Translations under genes and position numbers: made by a program
Notes under the pieces: generated by a model
Databases searched by the model: none
What the model saw: only the letters and a program-made list of their open reading frames with translations
Told to the model about the DNA's origin: nothing
NCBI GenBank assembly: GCA_034211175.1
Contig: JAXHUH010000045.1
Location: forward strand, 53,208-117,207
DNA length: 64,000 nt
Direction: 5' to 3'
Source: JAXHUH01 sp034211175
Lineage (GTDB): Bacteria > Actinomycetota > Acidimicrobiia > Acidimicrobiales > CAIXPF01
In this document: positions 1 to 8,222 of the stretch, piece by piece
Position numbering within the stretch: position 1 is the first letter of the stretch
Layout of the letters: every line of letters begins with the position of its first letter

Positions 1-159
1 CGAACATCTCGCGCATCGTAGTGCTGGGTGGCCGTCAACCGACCTTCGGGCCACAACATGGTGACGAACAGGTAACGAACACCCATACGAGGGACCTCTT
101 CGCCATTCCGGTGAACGCGCCCGGCCGTGCACGACCGGCCCCGGAGCCGCTCTGGACGT

Positions 160-1113
160 TCAGGCCAGTGCGCGGGCGGCGCCGTGAGCGACCGCGACCC
201 GCAGCGAGCGGTGGAGCAGCGCCGGGTCGCCGAGGCGGTGGCGCAGCATCCGCTCGAGCCCGCCGATCGGGTACAGGTTCTGGGGTGCCCGCGGGTCCTT
301 CTGGGGTGCGGAGGCATAGCGGGGCAGGGTGAGCGTGACCCGGTCGGCCACGGCGGCGGCATCGGCGACCTCGAGCTCCTCCGACACCTCGAGTCGGGCG
401 AGGCCCGACCACGGGTAGGCGGCGTCGGCGCTGAGCCGCAGGTACCAGGACCACCGCCCGACCCCGGTGCGGAACAGCGGCGTGCGCTCGCCGGCGGCCA
501 GGTCGCCGACCACCGGGTGCAGCTCGTCGGGCAGGTACGGCGCGTGCTGGCTCTTCACGTAGCCGACGAGGCCCTCGGCGTCGTCGTGGTCGGCGAGCGG
601 GCCGTCGACGACGACGAGCGAGGCGTCCCGGGCCGCCACCGCGGCCGCGTTGGCCACGGCCGCCTCGTCGCGGGCCATCGTGCGGCGCAGCATCCAGTCG
701 AGCGACGCCTCGGCGTCCGAGCTGACCGAGCGGTGGGTGAACGCGCCGAACGAGGTGGTGATGCCGCTCTCGACACCCTCGACCTTCGGCGAGAACAGCC
801 CCCGGCCGACCCGGATGTCGGCCACGGTGGCCCGGTCCTCGGCGATGACGGCGCCGGCCGCCCACGAGGCGCAGATCCCCTGGCGGGGCGGGCCGTCGTC
901 GTTGGTCACGACGACCCGGGCCTCGACGCGCAGGACGCCGTCGACGAACACGACCCCGCGCTCGGCGGCGCCGCTCGGGCGGATCGGCGCCCACTTGGCG
1001 GCGCGCACCTCGGCGTCGACGTCGACCGGCCCGGCGGCCTCGCCGAACGCGTCGTCGTCCACGGGCGCGCCGTACGACGGGGCCCACGGCTCGATGACCA
1101 GCCGGGCGCTCAT
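160..1113 (-). CDS. nurA: NurA-family 5'-3' nuclease, last gene of a herA-sbcD-sbcC-nurA operon
   Basis: 317-aa predicted nuclease that would partner the HerA translocase in resecting DNA ends. Visible NurA hallmarks are the first acidic motif VVFVDGVLRV (Asp58), a second LVVVDGP (Asp170), the GYVKSQ segment (Lys187), and a C-terminal block NLYPIGGLERMLRHRLGD (His292). In known NurA proteins these residues coordinate manganese. The ATG at 1113 overlaps the sbcC stop (ATGA), so the gene is translationally coupled; the frame stays open upstream but lacks coding character there. Genomic context (HerA-like ATPase and Mre11/Rad50 homologues in the same operon) strongly supports the call. No signal peptide or membrane segment. 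Confidence 0.85.
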   Translation of the reverse strand: MSARLVIEPWAPSYGAPVDDDAFGEAAGPVDVDAEVRAAKWAPIRPSGAAERGVVFVDGVLRVEARVVVTNDDGPPRQGICASWAAGAVIAEDRATVADIRVGRGLFSPKVEGVESGITTSFGAFTHRSVSSDAEASLDWMLRRTMARDEAAVANAAAVAARDASLVVVDGPLADHDDAEGLVGYVKSQHAPYLPDELHPVVGDLAAGERTPLFRTGVGRWSWYLRLSADAAYPWSGLARLEVSEELEVADAAAVADRVTLTLPRYASAPQKDPRAPQNLYPIGGLERMLRHRLGDPALLHRSLRVAVAHGAARALA

Positions 1114-3506
1114 CGGGCCACCCGCTCCACGCCGGCACCGGCGGGGCCCTTGTGGACCTCGAACCGCACCGGTAGGCGCTCGGCGAGGTCGCGCACGTGG
1201 GTGACGACCCCGACCGTGCGTCCGGTGGAGCCCAGCTCCTCGATGGCGGCGGCGACCGTGTCGAGGGCGTCGGGGTCGAGCGTGCCGAAGCCCTCGTCGA
1301 GGAAGATCGACTCGAGCCGCACCGTCGACGCCGACGCCAGGTCGACGACCTGCTCGGCCAGCGCGAGGGCGAGCGCCAGTGACGCCAGGAAGGTCTCGCC
1401 GCCCGAGAGGGTGCGGGCCGAGCGGACGGCGTCGGCGTTCACGTGGTCGATCACCGCGAAGTTGGAGGTCCGGGGTTCGAGCGTCAGCGAGTACGCGCCG
1501 CCGGAGAGCTGCCAGAGGATGCCGGTCGCGCCGGCCACCAGCCGTTCGAGGGCCTCGTCGAGGACCCACTTCTGGAAGGCGTTGGCCCGCAGGTGCTGGC
1601 CCAGCTGGGACGCCACCACCTCGGCCTCCGCCGCGACCGCCCGATCGGCGTCCAGCTCGACCCGTCGCGCCAGGTCGGTCTCCAGGCGGTCGAGGGCGGC
1701 GGCGACCCGGGCCCGCTCGGCGACGAGTGCGTCGCGCACGCCGTCGCCGATGCCGGTGACCCCGCCCGCGGTGGCGATCGAGCGCAGCCCGGCATCGAGC
1801 TCGGCCGCGGCCTCCTCGGCCGAGCGCCGCCGGGCGTCGGCCGCGTCGCGCTCGGCCACCAGGTGGGGCCGGCGCTCGTCGGCCCAGGCACCGAGCAGGC
1901 GCCAGTCCTCGGCCAGGTCCTCGCGGGCCAAGGGCGGCGGGGAGAGCGGCGCGAGTGCGTCGCGGGCGGCGTCGAGCACCTCACGCGCCCGACGGGCCGC
2001 GGTCTCGGCGCGCTGGAGGATCCGGTCGGCCTGGGTCAGGCGCTGACGGGCCGCGGCCGACGCGGTCCGGGCGTCGGCCAACCGCTGCTCGGCCGCGCCC
2101 ACCGCGGCCAGCTCGGTCTCGAGCTCGTCCTCGGTCGGGGCGTCGGTGAGGCGCTCGGCCAGCTCGTCGCGCCGCGTCGTGACCTCCTCGAGCTTGCCCT
2201 CGACCCGGGCCAGCTCGGCGGACGCGGCGGCGAGCGCCGACTCCTGCTCCCCCAGCGCCGACGCGGCCCGGCGCTCCGCCTCGTTCGCCGCGGCCAGGTC
2301 GGCGCCGGCGGCGTGGTCGAGGTCGGTGATCTCGTGGCCGCACACCGGGCACTCGTCGCCCGGTTCCAGACCTTCGGCGACCGCGGCGGCCAGGTCCTTC
2401 GTGCGGGCCGCCGCCACCTCCTCCCGGCGGCGCTCCAGCGCGGTGCGGGCGGCGTCGGTGGCCGCGACCGCCTCGGCATGGGCCGCGGCGGCGTCGGTGC
2501 GGGCCGCGGTCCCCTTGGCGACCAGGCGGCGCTGGCGCTCCAGCTCCCGGTGGGCGGCGACGACCTGCTCCAGCGCGGCCCGACCGGGCAGCGCCACCAG
2601 GCCGGCCTCGGCCGCGACGATGTCGTCGTCCGCGTGCTCCGCCTGCTCGGCCGCGTCGCGCCGCGCCTCGCGCGCCGCGGTCAGCTCCGTGGCCGAGGCC
2701 ATCGTGTCCTCGGGGGCGCGGGCCCGTTCGAGGAGGGTGATGGCCTCGTCCGCCGTCTTCTGCGCCGTCTGGGCCTCGTCGATCCCGGCAGCGATCTCGC
2801 GGCGCCGCGCGAGCGCGGCGGTGGCCTGCTCGATCAGCTCGTCGAGGACGCCGGCCCGGCCGGTCAGCTCCTCACGGCGTTCCGCGGTGGCGTGGGCGAG
2901 GTCGGCCAAGCGCTGGTTGGCCACCTCGAGGCGGGTGCGCTCGGCCACGGCGCGCTCGCGGGCGCGGCCGGCCATGCGCTCGTAGATGCCGAGATCCAGC
3001 AGCTCCACGAGCAGGGCCTGACGGTCACGGGGTTTGTGGTGCAGGAAGCGGGCGAACTCGCCCTGGGGCAGGACGACGCAGGTGGTGAAGTGCTCGTAGG
3101 TGAGCCCGAGCAGCCCGGTCACCGCGTCGGTCAGGCCGTCGGCGTCGCCGGCGAGCACCTCGGTGGTGCCGTCGTCGAGCGCACGCTCGAGCCGCGCCTC
3201 CTTGGTCGTCGCGCCGGAGCGGGTCGCCCGCACGACCCGCACCGCGGTGTAGCGGCGGCCGACGACCGAGAAGTCGAGCCGCACCCGCGCCTCGACCCGG
3301 CCCTCGCTGATCGCCGGCGCGACGCGGCGGCGGTCGTCGTAGCGGGGCACGCACCCGTAGAGCGCGAACACGATGGCGTCGATCAGCGACGACTTCCCCG
3401 AGCCGGTCGGGCCGGTCAGCGCGAACAGGTCGGCGTCCTCCAGGTCGAGGACGGTCGGCTCCCGGAACGCGGTGAACCCCTCGAGCTCGAGCCGCTCAGG
3501 ACGCAT
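1110..3506 (-). CDS. sbcC: SbcC/Rad50-type SMC-like ATPase of the Mre11-Rad50 nuclease complex
   Basis: 798-aa ATPase subunit that clamps DNA and gates the SbcD nuclease. The N-terminus carries Walker A GPTGSGKSSLIDA. Long Glu/Arg/Ala-rich coiled coils follow, interrupted by a zinc hook CPVCGHE that dimerises the coils. The C-terminus has the ABC signature LSGGETFLASLALAL and Walker B with DEGFGTLD. I chose the ATG at 3506 because MRPERLELEGFTAFRE is the usual family start; the frame remains open further upstream, across a short tandem duplication of the sbcD/sbcC junction. The 3' end overlaps nurA by 4 nt. Confidence 0.95.
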   Translation of the reverse strand: MRPERLELEGFTAFREPTVLDLEDADLFALTGPTGSGKSSLIDAIVFALYGCVPRYDDRRRVAPAISEGRVEARVRLDFSVVGRRYTAVRVVRATRSGATTKEARLERALDDGTTEVLAGDADGLTDAVTGLLGLTYEHFTTCVVLPQGEFARFLHHKPRDRQALLVELLDLGIYERMAGRARERAVAERTRLEVANQRLADLAHATAERREELTGRAGVLDELIEQATAALARRREIAAGIDEAQTAQKTADEAITLLERARAPEDTMASATELTAAREARRDAAEQAEHADDDIVAAEAGLVALPGRAALEQVVAAHRELERQRRLVAKGTAARTDAAAAHAEAVAATDAARTALERRREEVAAARTKDLAAAVAEGLEPGDECPVCGHEITDLDHAAGADLAAANEAERRAASALGEQESALAAASAELARVEGKLEEVTTRRDELAERLTDAPTEDELETELAAVGAAEQRLADARTASAAARQRLTQADRILQRAETAARRAREVLDAARDALAPLSPPPLAREDLAEDWRLLGAWADERRPHLVAERDAADARRRSAEEAAAELDAGLRSIATAGGVTGIGDGVRDALVAERARVAAALDRLETDLARRVELDADRAVAAEAEVVASQLGQHLRANAFQKWVLDEALERLVAGATGILWQLSGGAYSLTLEPRTSNFAVIDHVNADAVRSARTLSGGETFLASLALALALAEQVVDLASASTVRLESIFLDEGFGTLDPDALDTVAAAIEELGSTGRTVGVVTHVRDLAERLPVRFEVHKGPAGAGVERVAR

Positions 3507-3634
3507 CAGCCGACTCCCCCATGGCACTGCCCGCGGCATCGAGCGCGATGACACCGCCGAGCTCGAACCGCTCAGGACACATCGGCCGACTCCCCCGCGC
3601 CGCCGATCCCCGCGGCGTCGAGCTCGGTGTCCAC
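3483..3634. repeat. 76-bp tandem duplication across the sbcD/sbcC junction
   Basis: Two diverged copies (3483-3558 and 3559-3634) share the segment reading, on the plus strand, GAGCTCGARCCGCTCAGGAC followed by CATCRGCCGACTCCCCC. On the minus strand each copy encodes the sbcD C-terminus (...DAAG...GESAD(V/A)S, stop) overlapped by an ATG(T/C)GTCCTGAGCGG start. The copy nearer sbcD contains the true sbcD stop and the copy nearer sbcC the true sbcC start, so the duplication separated two genes that probably once overlapped. Confidence 0.8.
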
Positions 3635-4768
3635 GAGCTCGGCGAACAGCTCGACCAGGCGCTCGTCGTCCACGTCGCGATCGGTCAGGTACTCGGCGAA
3701 GAGCTCGGTCGGCGATCGGCCGAGCCGGGGCTCGGACGGCCGCGGGCGCTCGTCGGTCTCCGGCGCCTCGACTCGGACCTCGACGGCGTTGGGGAACCGC
3801 TCGCGCACGTCGTCGGCGAGCCCGGCGCGCCCGGCCTCGAGCACCACGATCCGCAGGTGGTCCTCCGTCAGGGACGGGTCCTCCGCGGCGAGGGTGTCGA
3901 GATCGGCCAGCGCAGCCCGCACGGTGCGCAGCCGTCGCCCGGCGCGGAACGGCACCGGCGTCACCTCGGCCGGCGTGCCCGGGTGGATCTCGACGACCAG
4001 CGCCGCCGGCTCGTTGGCCACCTCCCCGAAGTCGAGCTGCAGCGGCGAGCCCGAGTACCAGACCGGTGCGGGTGCGTCGATGCGCTGGGTCCGGTGGAGG
4101 TGGCCGAGGGCCACGTACTGGGCGGTCGGCGGGAACGCCGTGGCCGGCACCGCGTAGTCGAACACGGTGTGGACCTCGCGCTCACCGCCGCCGAGCGTGC
4201 CGCCGACGACCGTGGCGTGACCCGCGACGACGTTGACCGCGTCACCACCGAAGCCCTCGCCGAGATGGCCGACGATGCGGCGCACCCGGTCCGCGTAGCG
4301 CTGACCGTGCTGGTCGGCCCGCTCCCCCATCAGCTCGTCGGCCTTGATCACGTGACGCTGGGACAGCCACGGCAGCAGCGCCAGGCGCAACGTCTCGCCG
4401 CCGATGCGGCGCTCGATGACGCCACCGCGGTCGGCGGGCGCGACGAACGCCACGGCGTCGATGTCGCCGGCGGCGAGCAGCGGCCCGACGGCGTCGAGGC
4501 GGCGGGGGTCGTCGTGGTTGCCGCTGAGCACGAACACGGGCCGCCGGCCGCCGGCCGACAGCTCGAGCAGGGTCCGGTACACGAGCCGCTCGGACTCGGC
4601 CGTCGGCGCGGAGGTGTCGAACTGGTCGCCGCAGACGAGCACGGCGTCGACCGACTCGCGCTCGGCGATCTCGACCAGCTCGCCCAGCACCGCGGCGTGC
4701 TCGTCGGCCCGGGAGCGGCCGCGGATCGTGCGCCCGACGTGCCAGTCCGCCGTGTGGAGGAGGCGCAC
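3572..4768 (-). CDS. sbcD: SbcD/Mre11-type DNA exonuclease
   Basis: 398-aa calcineurin-like phosphoesterase, the nuclease subunit of the SbcCD complex. Metal-binding motifs appear in order: HTADWHVGR, VCGDQFD, LSGNHDD, VVAGHATV and ALGHLHR. The GTG at 4768 gives an N-terminus of VRLLHTADWH, as expected for the family, and lies one base after the herA stop; upstream in-frame residues overlap herA and look non-coding. The C-terminus is acidic. Order herA-sbcD-sbcC-nurA on one strand with 0-1 nt gaps or overlaps (apart from the duplicated junction) indicates one transcript. Confidence 0.95.
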   Translation of the reverse strand: MRLLHTADWHVGRTIRGRSRADEHAAVLGELVEIAERESVDAVLVCGDQFDTSAPTAESERLVYRTLLELSAGGRRPVFVLSGNHDDPRRLDAVGPLLAAGDIDAVAFVAPADRGGVIERRIGGETLRLALLPWLSQRHVIKADELMGERADQHGQRYADRVRRIVGHLGEGFGGDAVNVVAGHATVVGGTLGGGEREVHTVFDYAVPATAFPPTAQYVALGHLHRTQRIDAPAPVWYSGSPLQLDFGEVANEPAALVVEIHPGTPAEVTPVPFRAGRRLRTVRAALADLDTLAAEDPSLTEDHLRIVVLEAGRAGLADDVRERFPNAVEVRVEAPETDERPRPSEPRLGRSPTELFAEYLTDRDVDDERLVELFAELVDTELDAAGIGGAGESADVS

Positions 4769-4769
4769 G

Positions 4770-6482
4770 TCAGCCCCCGGCGCCGCCGGGCAGGCCGGCG
4801 AAGGGGTCGTCAGCGGACGGATCGGGCGCACCGTTGGTGGCGAACGGGCTCACCGGGGCCGCCTCGCTCCCCCGAGTTGCCCAGGCGGGAAAGGGAAATT
4901 GGGCGACCAACGGCACCGGCAGGTGGGGCTGGGCGACCAGCATGGTCCCCGGCTTCACGATGGTGGCCCGCTCGCGCTGGGCGGCGGGGAGGAACCCGTA
5001 CTCACCCCGGGCCGCCTCGGCCGGGTCGAGCCGGCCGACCACCCGGATGGCCGAGTTGGCCACCACCCGCCGCTCGACCTCGCTCGCCGTCTGCTGGGCG
5101 CCGATGAGCACGATGCCGAGCGAGCGGCCCCGCTCGGCCACGTCGAGCAGCAGCTCCTTGATCGGGCTCGTGCCCTCGCGGGGTGCGTACTTGTTGAGCT
5201 CGTCGAGCACGACGAACTGCAGCGGGCGGGCGCTGCCCGAGCGCTCCTTCTCCTCGAACGTGCGGCGCAGCACGACGCCGACCACGAACCGCTTGGCCCG
5301 GTCGTTGAGGTTGTGGAGGTCGACGACCGTGACCTGGCGGTCGAAGCGGATCCGGTGACGATCGGGCTCGGGGACATCGGCGCGCACCAGCCGCTCGATG
5401 TGGGGCACCGCGCCCCACAGGCGGCGCACGAACGCGTGGACCGTGCCGGTGCCGATGGCCCGGCCCGTCCACCGCTGGCGCTCCCGCTCGTCGGGGTCGT
5501 CGACCCGGTCGCTGATCAGCTCGACGAGGTCGCGGAACGTGCGCACCGTCTTGCCCTCGATGCTGACCGCCCCGTCGCCGGCGTCGAGCGCCTCGGACAG
5601 GCGGGCCGTCACCGTGTGCACGACCATCGTGTACTGCTGGCGGTCGTCCTCCGCGTCGGCGAAGAGGAACGGCAGCAGCTGCTGGCGGCAGAAGTCGGCC
5701 AGGGTCCAGAAGAACGAGGTCACGCCCTGGTCGCGCCCGGTCACGTCGGGCACGGCGTTCGGGTCACCCCGCCGGGGCGGCGCCCACACCCCGACCGACG
5801 CGAACGCGCCCGGCTCCAGGCCGAGGATGCGGTAGCGCTCGCGCTGGTCGTCGTCGAGGCGGGCGTTGTCGTGGTCGAGGAAGAGGAGGTCCTCGCCCTT
5901 CACGTTGAACACGAGCGCCCGGGTGTTGGCCGCCTCGGCGCCGAGCACGCCGGAGGTGAACAGCCCGTAGAGCAGGAAGGTCGCGTACGAGGTCTTCGTG
6001 GCGACGCCGGAGATGCCGCTGATGTTCACGTGGGCGCCGCGGGTGCCGTCGAGGAAGTCGACGTCGAGGTAGAGCGGCTCCTCGTCGCGCGACAGCCCGG
6101 CGGGGAGCTTGCGCTCCATGGCGTCGAAGAACAGCGCCTCCTCGCGCTCGGCGCCGATCGCCCGGCGGACCTCCTGGCCCGGCAGCGGCGGAACGAACAC
6201 CTCGGGCTCGAACCGGGTGGCGGTGATCAGCGCGGCCTCGCTGACCTCGGCCGGCAGCAGCCCCTCGGAGATGAGGAACACGTCGCTGTCGAAGCGGGCA
6301 CCCTCGTGGCGGGCCCGGACCTGGGACACCACGCCGTAGATGCGGACCTGGTCGCGGCCGGGCGGCGTCCGCTCGGTGGCGACGACGTCGTCGAGCTGGA
6401 GGAAGCTGCCGTCGGCGACGCCGACCCAGAACTCGAGCGGGGTGGCGTCCTCGGTTCCGATGACTCGCCCGACGTAGCCCAA
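4770..6482 (-). CDS. herA: HerA-like DNA translocase ATPase (HAS-barrel plus FtsK/HerA core)
   Basis: 570-aa hexameric-translocase-type ATPase, first gene of the end-processing operon. An N-terminal HAS-barrel (GYVGRVIG..) is followed by a P-loop region NISGISGVATKTS at about residues 153-165. This has Lys-Thr but Thr instead of the canonical Gly before Lys. HerA-like FNVKGEDLLFLDHDN, Walker B VVLDELNKYAP and a sensor-like IGAQQTASEVE follow. The start chosen is the TTG at 6482, preceded by AGGAG at 7 nt spacing; an ATG at 6545 would add 21 residues with no family resemblance. The tail is Pro/Gly/Asp-rich. Function in resection with NurA is inferred from context. Confidence 0.85.
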   Translation of the reverse strand: MGYVGRVIGTEDATPLEFWVGVADGSFLQLDDVVATERTPPGRDQVRIYGVVSQVRARHEGARFDSDVFLISEGLLPAEVSEAALITATRFEPEVFVPPLPGQEVRRAIGAEREEALFFDAMERKLPAGLSRDEEPLYLDVDFLDGTRGAHVNISGISGVATKTSYATFLLYGLFTSGVLGAEAANTRALVFNVKGEDLLFLDHDNARLDDDQRERYRILGLEPGAFASVGVWAPPRRGDPNAVPDVTGRDQGVTSFFWTLADFCRQQLLPFLFADAEDDRQQYTMVVHTVTARLSEALDAGDGAVSIEGKTVRTFRDLVELISDRVDDPDERERQRWTGRAIGTGTVHAFVRRLWGAVPHIERLVRADVPEPDRHRIRFDRQVTVVDLHNLNDRAKRFVVGVVLRRTFEEKERSGSARPLQFVVLDELNKYAPREGTSPIKELLLDVAERGRSLGIVLIGAQQTASEVERRVVANSAIRVVGRLDPAEAARGEYGFLPAAQRERATIVKPGTMLVAQPHLPVPLVAQFPFPAWATRGSEAAPVSPFATNGAPDPSADDPFAGLPGGAGG

Positions 6483-6768
6483 CGACCTGCTCCTGCCGCC
6501 CCCGGAGTGCCTGGCCTGAGCTCGCGCCGGGATCCACGAGCTCACGCGCCAACACCGTACCGGCCACCCCTGACAGCCTCGGGGACACGACGCTGGGGGT
6601 GCCGCCGGTGGGACCGAGGTTCACCACGACGCGGCAGGAGCGCTCGGCTCCGCACGGCGGGGCCGGGCGTGCGAGCCTGTGCCGATGGCGCAGGTGGGCG
6701 GTGCGAGGTCGACGACGGCGGCGGGCGCGCCCGCATCGTCCGCGGGCCGACCGGGCCGGGGCGCCTGA

Positions 6769-7362
6769 GTGCGGGTCCTGGTCATCGACGCCCACCCGGC
6801 GGCCTCGACGCTGGGTGAGCGCATCCGCCGGGAGGTGGTCGACGGGCTCACCGGAGCGGACCACGAGCCGACCGTCCTCGAGCTCGACCGCCTCGGCTTC
6901 CGCGTCGCCATGTCGGCGGAGGAGCGGCGCCGCTACGAGACCGATGCGCCGATCGTCGACCCGATGGTGGCGGAGCACGCCGAGCTGCTCCGGACGTCGA
7001 GGGCGCTGGTCGTCTCCGCCCCGACGACCATCTACGGGCTCCCGCCGCTCGCCAAGGGCTGGCTCGAGCGGGTCCTGGTGACCGGGGTGGCGTTCTCGTT
7101 CGATCCCCACACCAACGCCCTCCGCCCCGAGCTCGGCCACCTCCGATGGCTGGTCGGTGTGGTCACGACCGACGCCCCGCGCTGGCGACTGCGCCTCCTC
7201 GGCGATCCCGCCCGCCGGACCATCACCCGCACCCTGTGGCTGACCTGCGAGCGCAAGCCACAGCGGCGGTGGCACTGCCTGGCCAACGCGTCCGCCGCGT
7301 CCAGCGAGGACGTCGAGCTCTTCGCCCGCGGCGCGGGGACCGTCGTCGGGGACCTGCGGTGA
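6769..7362 (+). CDS. NAD(P)H quinone oxidoreductase-like flavoprotein (flavodoxin-2 fold)
   Basis: 197-aa protein with the N-terminal beta strand MRVLVIDAHPAASTLGERI and a central VVSAPTTIYGLPPLAKGWLERV, matching the NQO1/MdaB-type flavodoxin fold that binds FMN or FAD and reduces quinones. It lacks a signal peptide. The GTG start directly follows an in-frame TGA of a 27-codon upstream frame. Its stop overlaps the start of the next gene, a second flavodoxin-fold protein, so the two are co-translated and may form a heterodimer or act in sequence; that is inference. Substrate unknown. Confidence 0.7.
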   Translation: MRVLVIDAHPAASTLGERIRREVVDGLTGADHEPTVLELDRLGFRVAMSAEERRRYETDAPIVDPMVAEHAELLRTSRALVVSAPTTIYGLPPLAKGWLERVLVTGVAFSFDPHTNALRPELGHLRWLVGVVTTDAPRWRLRLLGDPARRTITRTLWLTCERKPQRRWHCLANASAASSEDVELFARGAGTVVGDLR

Positions 7363-8078
7363 CCGGTTCGGCCGTCGAGCGGCTCCGCCACCACCTGCAC
7401 GGCATCGTGTCCCCCAACCCGCGCCGGGCCACGTCGATCCTCGTCGTCCACGCCCACCCGGTGGCCGACAGCTACAGCGCGGCGATCCGCGACCGGGCCG
7501 TCCACGCGCTGCGGGCCGACCACCACGAGGTCGACGTCCTCGACCTGTACCGGCCGCCCGCCGACGACGTGGACGGGGCCGCCGGGTCGACCGACGCGCC
7601 ACCCGCCGGCGACACCACCCCGGACGACGCAACACCGGACGACACGGCGCCCGACGAAACACGACCGGACGCGACACCTGCCGGCTTCGTGGCCGGGTTG
7701 CCGGGCGTCGATGCCGACGAGGTCGACGGGATGCGTCGCCGGCTCGAGGCGGCGCACGTCCTGGTCCTCGTCTACCCGACGTGGTGGTCGGGCCCGCCGG
7801 CCGTGCTCGGGGCCTGGTACGCGTCGGTCCTCGACCCGGCCCTCGGGCGGGCGCGATCGGTGCGTCGGGTCATCGTGCTCACCACCCACGGCTCGTCGAA
7901 GTGGGTGAACCTGGCCCAGGGCGAGGGCGGCCGACTGGTCGCCCGCCGGGCGCTGCGCACGGTGCTCCACCCGCTGGTCCGGGTGCGGTGGGTCGCGCTC
8001 TACGGCATGGACCGCTGCACCGACGAGGACCGCCGCGGGTACCTCGACCGCGTCGAGCGGGCCATGCACCTGCTCTGA
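7359..8078 (+). CDS. Second flavodoxin-2 fold NAD(P)H oxidoreductase, with a low-complexity insert
   Basis: 239-aa flavoprotein. ILVVHAHPVADSYSAAI is the FMN-phosphate-binding region and VLVYPTWWSGPPAVLGAW is the typical NQO-family P-loop-like motif, with ILTTHGSSKW downstream. Between strands 2 and 3 lies a ~45-residue insert made of degenerate TPDD units (TTPDDATPDDTAPDETRPDA), unusual for this compact family and probably a disordered loop. The GTG at 7359 overlaps the upstream stop (GTGA), indicating translational coupling to the paralogue before it. Confidence 0.75.
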   Translation: MTGSAVERLRHHLHGIVSPNPRRATSILVVHAHPVADSYSAAIRDRAVHALRADHHEVDVLDLYRPPADDVDGAAGSTDAPPAGDTTPDDATPDDTAPDETRPDATPAGFVAGLPGVDADEVDGMRRRLEAAHVLVLVYPTWWSGPPAVLGAWYASVLDPALGRARSVRRVIVLTTHGSSKWVNLAQGEGGRLVARRALRTVLHPLVRVRWVALYGMDRCTDEDRRGYLDRVERAMHLL

Positions 8079-8168
8079 CCGCGCGCACCCGCACCCGGCA
8101 CCGCGCGGCAACGCTCCGTGCACCGTCGCGGTGCGCCCGGCCGGATCGGCGCCTGGCAAGCTGCCCCC

Positions 8169-8222
8169 ATGAGCACGGGAACGACGAGCACGGGAACGAC
8201 GAGCACGGGGACCCGCCGATGA
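8169..8222 (+). CDS. Possible 17-aa leader peptide built from a 15-bp tandem repeat
   Basis: An ATG at 8169 opens 17 codons encoding MSTGTTSTGTTSTGTRR. Its TGA overlaps the ATG of the downstream HisN-type gene (ATGA). The coding part is a 15-bp direct repeat (GAGCACGGGAACGAC), 2.7 copies at 8171-8212. Such repeats can vary in copy number; each 15-bp step keeps frame. A Thr/Ser/Gly-rich leader does not resemble a histidine attenuator. It could simply be a repeat without coding role. Confidence 0.35.
   Translation: MSTGTTSTGTTSTGTRR

Noticed and set aside
60..81. Direct repeat GGTGACGAACA/GGTAACGAACA at the window start.
   Set aside because: Only two 11-bp copies downstream of nurA with no promoter or gene attached.
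4766..4831. Upstream ATG at 4831 for sbcD.
   Set aside because: It would add 21 Pro/Ala residues overlapping herA; the family starts at VRLLHTADWH, which the GTG at 4768 gives.
6684..6768. 27-codon frame (MAQVGGARSTTAAG...) ending directly before the GTG at 6769.
   Set aside because: No ribosome-binding site or structural feature; Ala/Gly-rich shadow is the simpler reading.
127..6818. Long plus-strand open frames opposite nurA, sbcC, sbcD and herA.
   Set aside because: Composition shadows of the minus-strand genes; no motifs and no start signals.
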